DNA of 64,000 nucleotides from positions 17,501 through 81,500 of the forward strand of contig JAIGNY010000466.1 in NCBI GenBank assembly GCA_020152595.1, given 5' to 3'. Source of the stretch: Chiridota heheva (taxonomy: Eukaryota > Echinodermata > Holothuroidea > Apodida > Chiridotidae). A program made the position numbers and the translations under genes. Within the stretch, counting starts at the first letter, position 1; the number at the start of each line of letters is the position of its first letter. This document shows, piece by piece, positions 61,030-64,000 of this stretch. The notes under the pieces are model-generated. The model had not been told where the DNA came from. It worked only from the letters and a program-made list of their open reading frames with translations, and did not search any database.

Positions 61030-61720
61030 CATTTTTGACGTGATCAGCTTATTTCAGAGGTTTCTTACCGTTTGTAACTGACGCATTATTGATGTAATGG
61101 AAGTGTCTTTAATGTAACCATAGAGTTTATCATGTAACCAGAGCATCCCGGTGTATTGGGAGCATTTCCAATGTAACGCATATCTGATGTGATCCGAGTT
61201 TTTCCAACAAAAACCAGAGCACTTCTGATATAACCAGACCATTTCTGATGTAATAAAAAAACTTTTATAGTTCGTGCAGAGCATCTCTGATATAGCCATG
61301 TTATAATGTCATTAGAACATTTCCGATGTAATCAGAATTGTTGTGATGTGACCAGCTCATTTCTGATGTAATCAGAATTCTTGTGATGTGACCAGCGCAT
61401 TTCTGGTGTAATCAGAGAATTTCTGATACAGCACGAGAAGCATCTCTGATGTGATCAGAGCATTTACGATGTGATCATAGTATTTCTAATTAATCACAGT
61501 ATTTTTGATGTAACCAGAATATTTCTGATGAATTCAGAACATTCGGATGAAGTTAGACATTGTAATCCGAACGTTTATGATGTAATTAGGTCTGCGGATG
61601 TATTCAGAACATTGTGAGATAAATGGAGGTCTCTGAATATTGTGAGGTGGCTGGAGGCCTCTGAATTGTGATGTAATCAAGAATGACCAATGTAATCGGG
61701 TAATATTCGATGGACACAAC
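61030..61720. repeat. Degenerate repeat of TTTCTGATGTAATCAGA words
   Basis: Units of about 20-24 bp (GCATTTCTGATGTAACCAGA and variants), with a clearer 41-42-bp dimer around 61325-61420. Noncoding. Confidence 0.75.
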
Positions 61721-61972
61721 TGTTGGCATCCTGGTGTGGAAAGAAAATTGGTGGTATAATTTATCTGGTCTTTTAGAGTTTGCTTGAGTATAAATGAGCA
61801 AGAGTCTTTTAGATGCAAGGTTCACATGGTGTAGTGTGTAGGGCATTCGTGAGGTGATTAAGGCATTCTTCGCACAAATGTTATCCCTTTAGAATGTTCT
61901 TTGAAGGAATTGCTTGTCCAGTAATGGCATAATAGAGTCAATAATGGCATAAATATCAAAGAGAATCACACA

Positions 61973-62037
61973 CAGTGGCGTAGCTAGGGCCCTACGGACC
62001 GGGGGCAAGTGGGGTCCTGCAGTTACGCTACTACTCA
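61973..62037. mobile_element. Very short hAT-like remnant (CAGTGGCGTAGCTAGG)
   Basis: CAGTGGCGTAGCTAGGGCC is a common hAT-type terminus in animals (recollection). About 45 bp later TTACGCTACTA gives an imperfect inverse. TCACACA and TCACAAA flank the pair. An almost completely deleted element is the likely explanation. Confidence 0.45.
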
Positions 62038-62493
62038 CAAATTCAGAGTGACTATTCAAAAGTGGCAATGCTCAGTCCAAGGAACAGAGTGCCTCCTTGC
62101 TTAGTCGAAGGAAAATACTGATAATCTTATCATAAATTTATGACAACAGGATGGCCATTTCTCTAAGCCCTATGCATAAGGCTTCACACTTCATGTGAAA
62201 ACTGAAAGAATACATTAAGGTTTTGGCCAAAAAATCAGCATTCCGGTATTCTAATCATTTGCTAATTAATGGTAATAGGCTCTGTCAGCTGCAATTGACA
62301 TCAAACATTTAGACGATAAGGAGTCGCATTTGGCAAACTGACTGACTGGCAAAACGCATACGTGTACGACAATACAAACAAAACAAGTATTTTAAAGTGA
62401 CCAGAACATAAAGTTGAAAAGCTGAAATTTGTTAAACATGTAGTGGGGGTCGGTTGTGAAAGATTGTGGACGTTCCAGGCCCTGAGTGGACAT

Positions 62494-62945
62494 TTAATTA
62501 AAGAATTTGTCTTCTGCGACAGGAGAAGTCCTCCTAGAAGACGAGGCCGATTTTGAACTAGACACAGAAGTGAGTGATGACTTTGCTGAAGACTTGATAG
62601 AAGCCCTGTCAGAACCCGCCTCTCTGTATGAGAATGTGGATTCATCAGGTTTCCCCCAAAAACGACAATATAAGTGGACATCTGTTTCGCCCGGTCTCTG
62701 TGGGTCCTCTAGGTCGCTTTTGTTCTGCCTCTTCTGCTTGCGTTTTTTCATCTTCTTGTTGTAGTTAACTCTTGACCAGAGGCCACGCCTCTTTTGCGCT
62801 CTGCCTCCCTCTCCCTGGTGGCATTCTTTTTTGCCTCTGCGATGGCTTTCCAATGATTTTCTCCTGCAAGGGCTTGTCTGTTGCTGATAACACGAACACT
62901 CTTTGCGCGTTCATGCAATTTGAAGTTCTGTGCCTTTTCTTGCAA
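62494..62945 (-). CDS. Terminal exon of unrecognised charged protein (frame break)
   Basis: On the minus strand a pyrimidine-containing acceptor region (TTCTACTTGCAAG) precedes a coding-like frame (FKLHERAKSVRVISNRQ, WKAIAEAKKNATREREAE) with coiled-coil character. After about 62770 coding quality continues in another frame: basic KKMKKRKQKRQNK, then ETDVHLYCRFWGKPDE, then Ser-rich SSAKSSLTSVSSSKSAS to AEDKFFN and TAA (stop at 62494-62496). No intron fits between the frames, so either a base is missing or added in this assembly, or the gene is broken. Upstream exons would lie to the right. The family is not recognised. Confidence 0.5.
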
Positions 62946-62971
62946 GTAGAATGAACATTTTAATTTTTATT

Positions 62972-64000
62972 TAAAAAAAAAAAACTTTAAAAAAATAAAA
63001 AAACAACAACAGCATGAAGACATCTCTTGACATATATCCGATGGTATATGTAGCGATATGGAAACCAAACACGCAAAGCAAACATACGTTTCTTGTCTTC
63101 CTTTATTTCAACTTGAACATGTAGGATTTCTAGTACTGGGTGTAGAGCCAATACAAGTATTACAATATCAAAAATCAGTACAAAGAGGGCGGTGGAACAA
63201 CAACAATAAGCTTCTTTACAGCTTTATTCACCTATGGAAATAAAAAGAAGAGAAACGTTCATAAGACTCTAGCATATACATAAAAAAGGAGTAATACAAC
63301 CAATAACAAATGACTATTTAAAGTACCAAGGCGGGTTGTATGCTTCTTCCCCAGACTACAATTAAAAATATTACACCCGGAATTCATCCCTTCAAATGTT
63401 GAATACTCTTTAAAGTTGGACAACAAATGATATAAATGGTATAAATTTCCACGAGCCAACTAACGGAATCCTGAAATAATGGAAATTAAGCAGGGAATTA
63501 CCTCTGCAAAACTAAAAAGAATTTGGGACCGTGTTGTACCTTTGTTACTATTCATGGACCAAATCATAAACACTCAGGATTTACACCCAATAATAAAACC
63601 ATATTCCAGCAGAAAAACTTTGAGCTCCTGTCTCAACCCAAAGAAGTAAAATATATTGTCCACCGTCTATGCCCAGATGATATTATAAATTGCAGCACGT
63701 TGACCAATAATATACCCAGCTAATTTTATGTAGTACGAGAAAGAAAACTAACATTTTACAAAATAAGTAAGAAAGTAATAATATATAAAAAAAATATAAA
63801 GCATGTATATAAAACTATAAAATAATACCCATGCCACTAAAATATATCAATATGACACAAGGATATAATATACGTCCTAAGGTGAAGGACACTTTACCAT
63901 ACTAAACAAAATGGCGGCCACCTTGACACATCAACACCAGTAACTAGGTCCTAAATATCTTATGAAACTCCCAGAAGAAATATAGGTAGCATATATGATA
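62972..64000. other. No gene supported at right edge
   Basis: A-rich stretch (62972-63010) followed by AT-rich DNA. Small open frames at 63259-63459 (minus) and 63523-63723 (plus) show no domain. Earlier exons of the minus-strand gene may lie here or beyond the window. Confidence 0.3.

Overview
This window is animal nuclear DNA: AT-rich, with spliced genes, long introns, short tandem arrays, tRNA-derived SINEs, a LINE with PHD fingers and many short inverted-repeat transposons. The noncoding style, with countless TAGGCCTA and AACGTTAGG words, resembles echinoderm or hemichordate DNA. A marine deuterostome, probably an echinoderm, is my inference and is not proven by any single feature.

One complete, confidently recognised gene dominates the left half. 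It is a five-exon plus-strand gene (9105-28610) for a catalytic alpha subunit of type I platelet-activating factor acetylhydrolase (PAFAH1B2/PAFAH1B3 type, 218 residues, intact Ser-Asp-His triad). Intron 1 is 12.8 kb and holds a kappaB-like minisatellite, a broken hAT-type transposase, a MITE and a head-to-head pair of minisatellites. Each of introns 2-4 also carries repeat or mobile-element sequence.

A second gene lies on the minus strand between about 48.7 and 43.1 kb. It is a small RIIa (PKA regulatory-subunit dimerisation/docking) domain protein resembling the N-terminus of sperm protein SPA17/CABYR. A noncoding first exon splices directly onto the ATG.

A decayed CR1/L2-like LINE (about 49.8-53.2 kb, plus) keeps a 2A-like motif, PHD fingers, endonuclease and reverse transcriptase, but has many frame breaks. 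From 54.4 to 58.5 kb there is very AT-rich tandem sequence, with weak coding-like segments at 57.3 and 58.5 kb. A 19-bp array lies at 60.0-60.8 kb. At the right edge (62.5-62.95 kb, minus) is the last exon of an unrecognised charged, coiled-coil-like protein.

The clearest structural results are mobile-element boundaries read directly from the sequence. A 1,533-bp element has perfect 43-bp inverted ends, inserted into a local tandem repeat whose neighbouring copies preserve the empty site. A 592-bp foldback element is flanked by TTAA. Three elements with TAG...CTA-type ends (one of them ending less perfectly) have 8-bp duplications and cluster around the 3' end of the PAFAH gene. A SINE has a perfect 13-bp target duplication. 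I found no new enzymatic or defence system that I could support.
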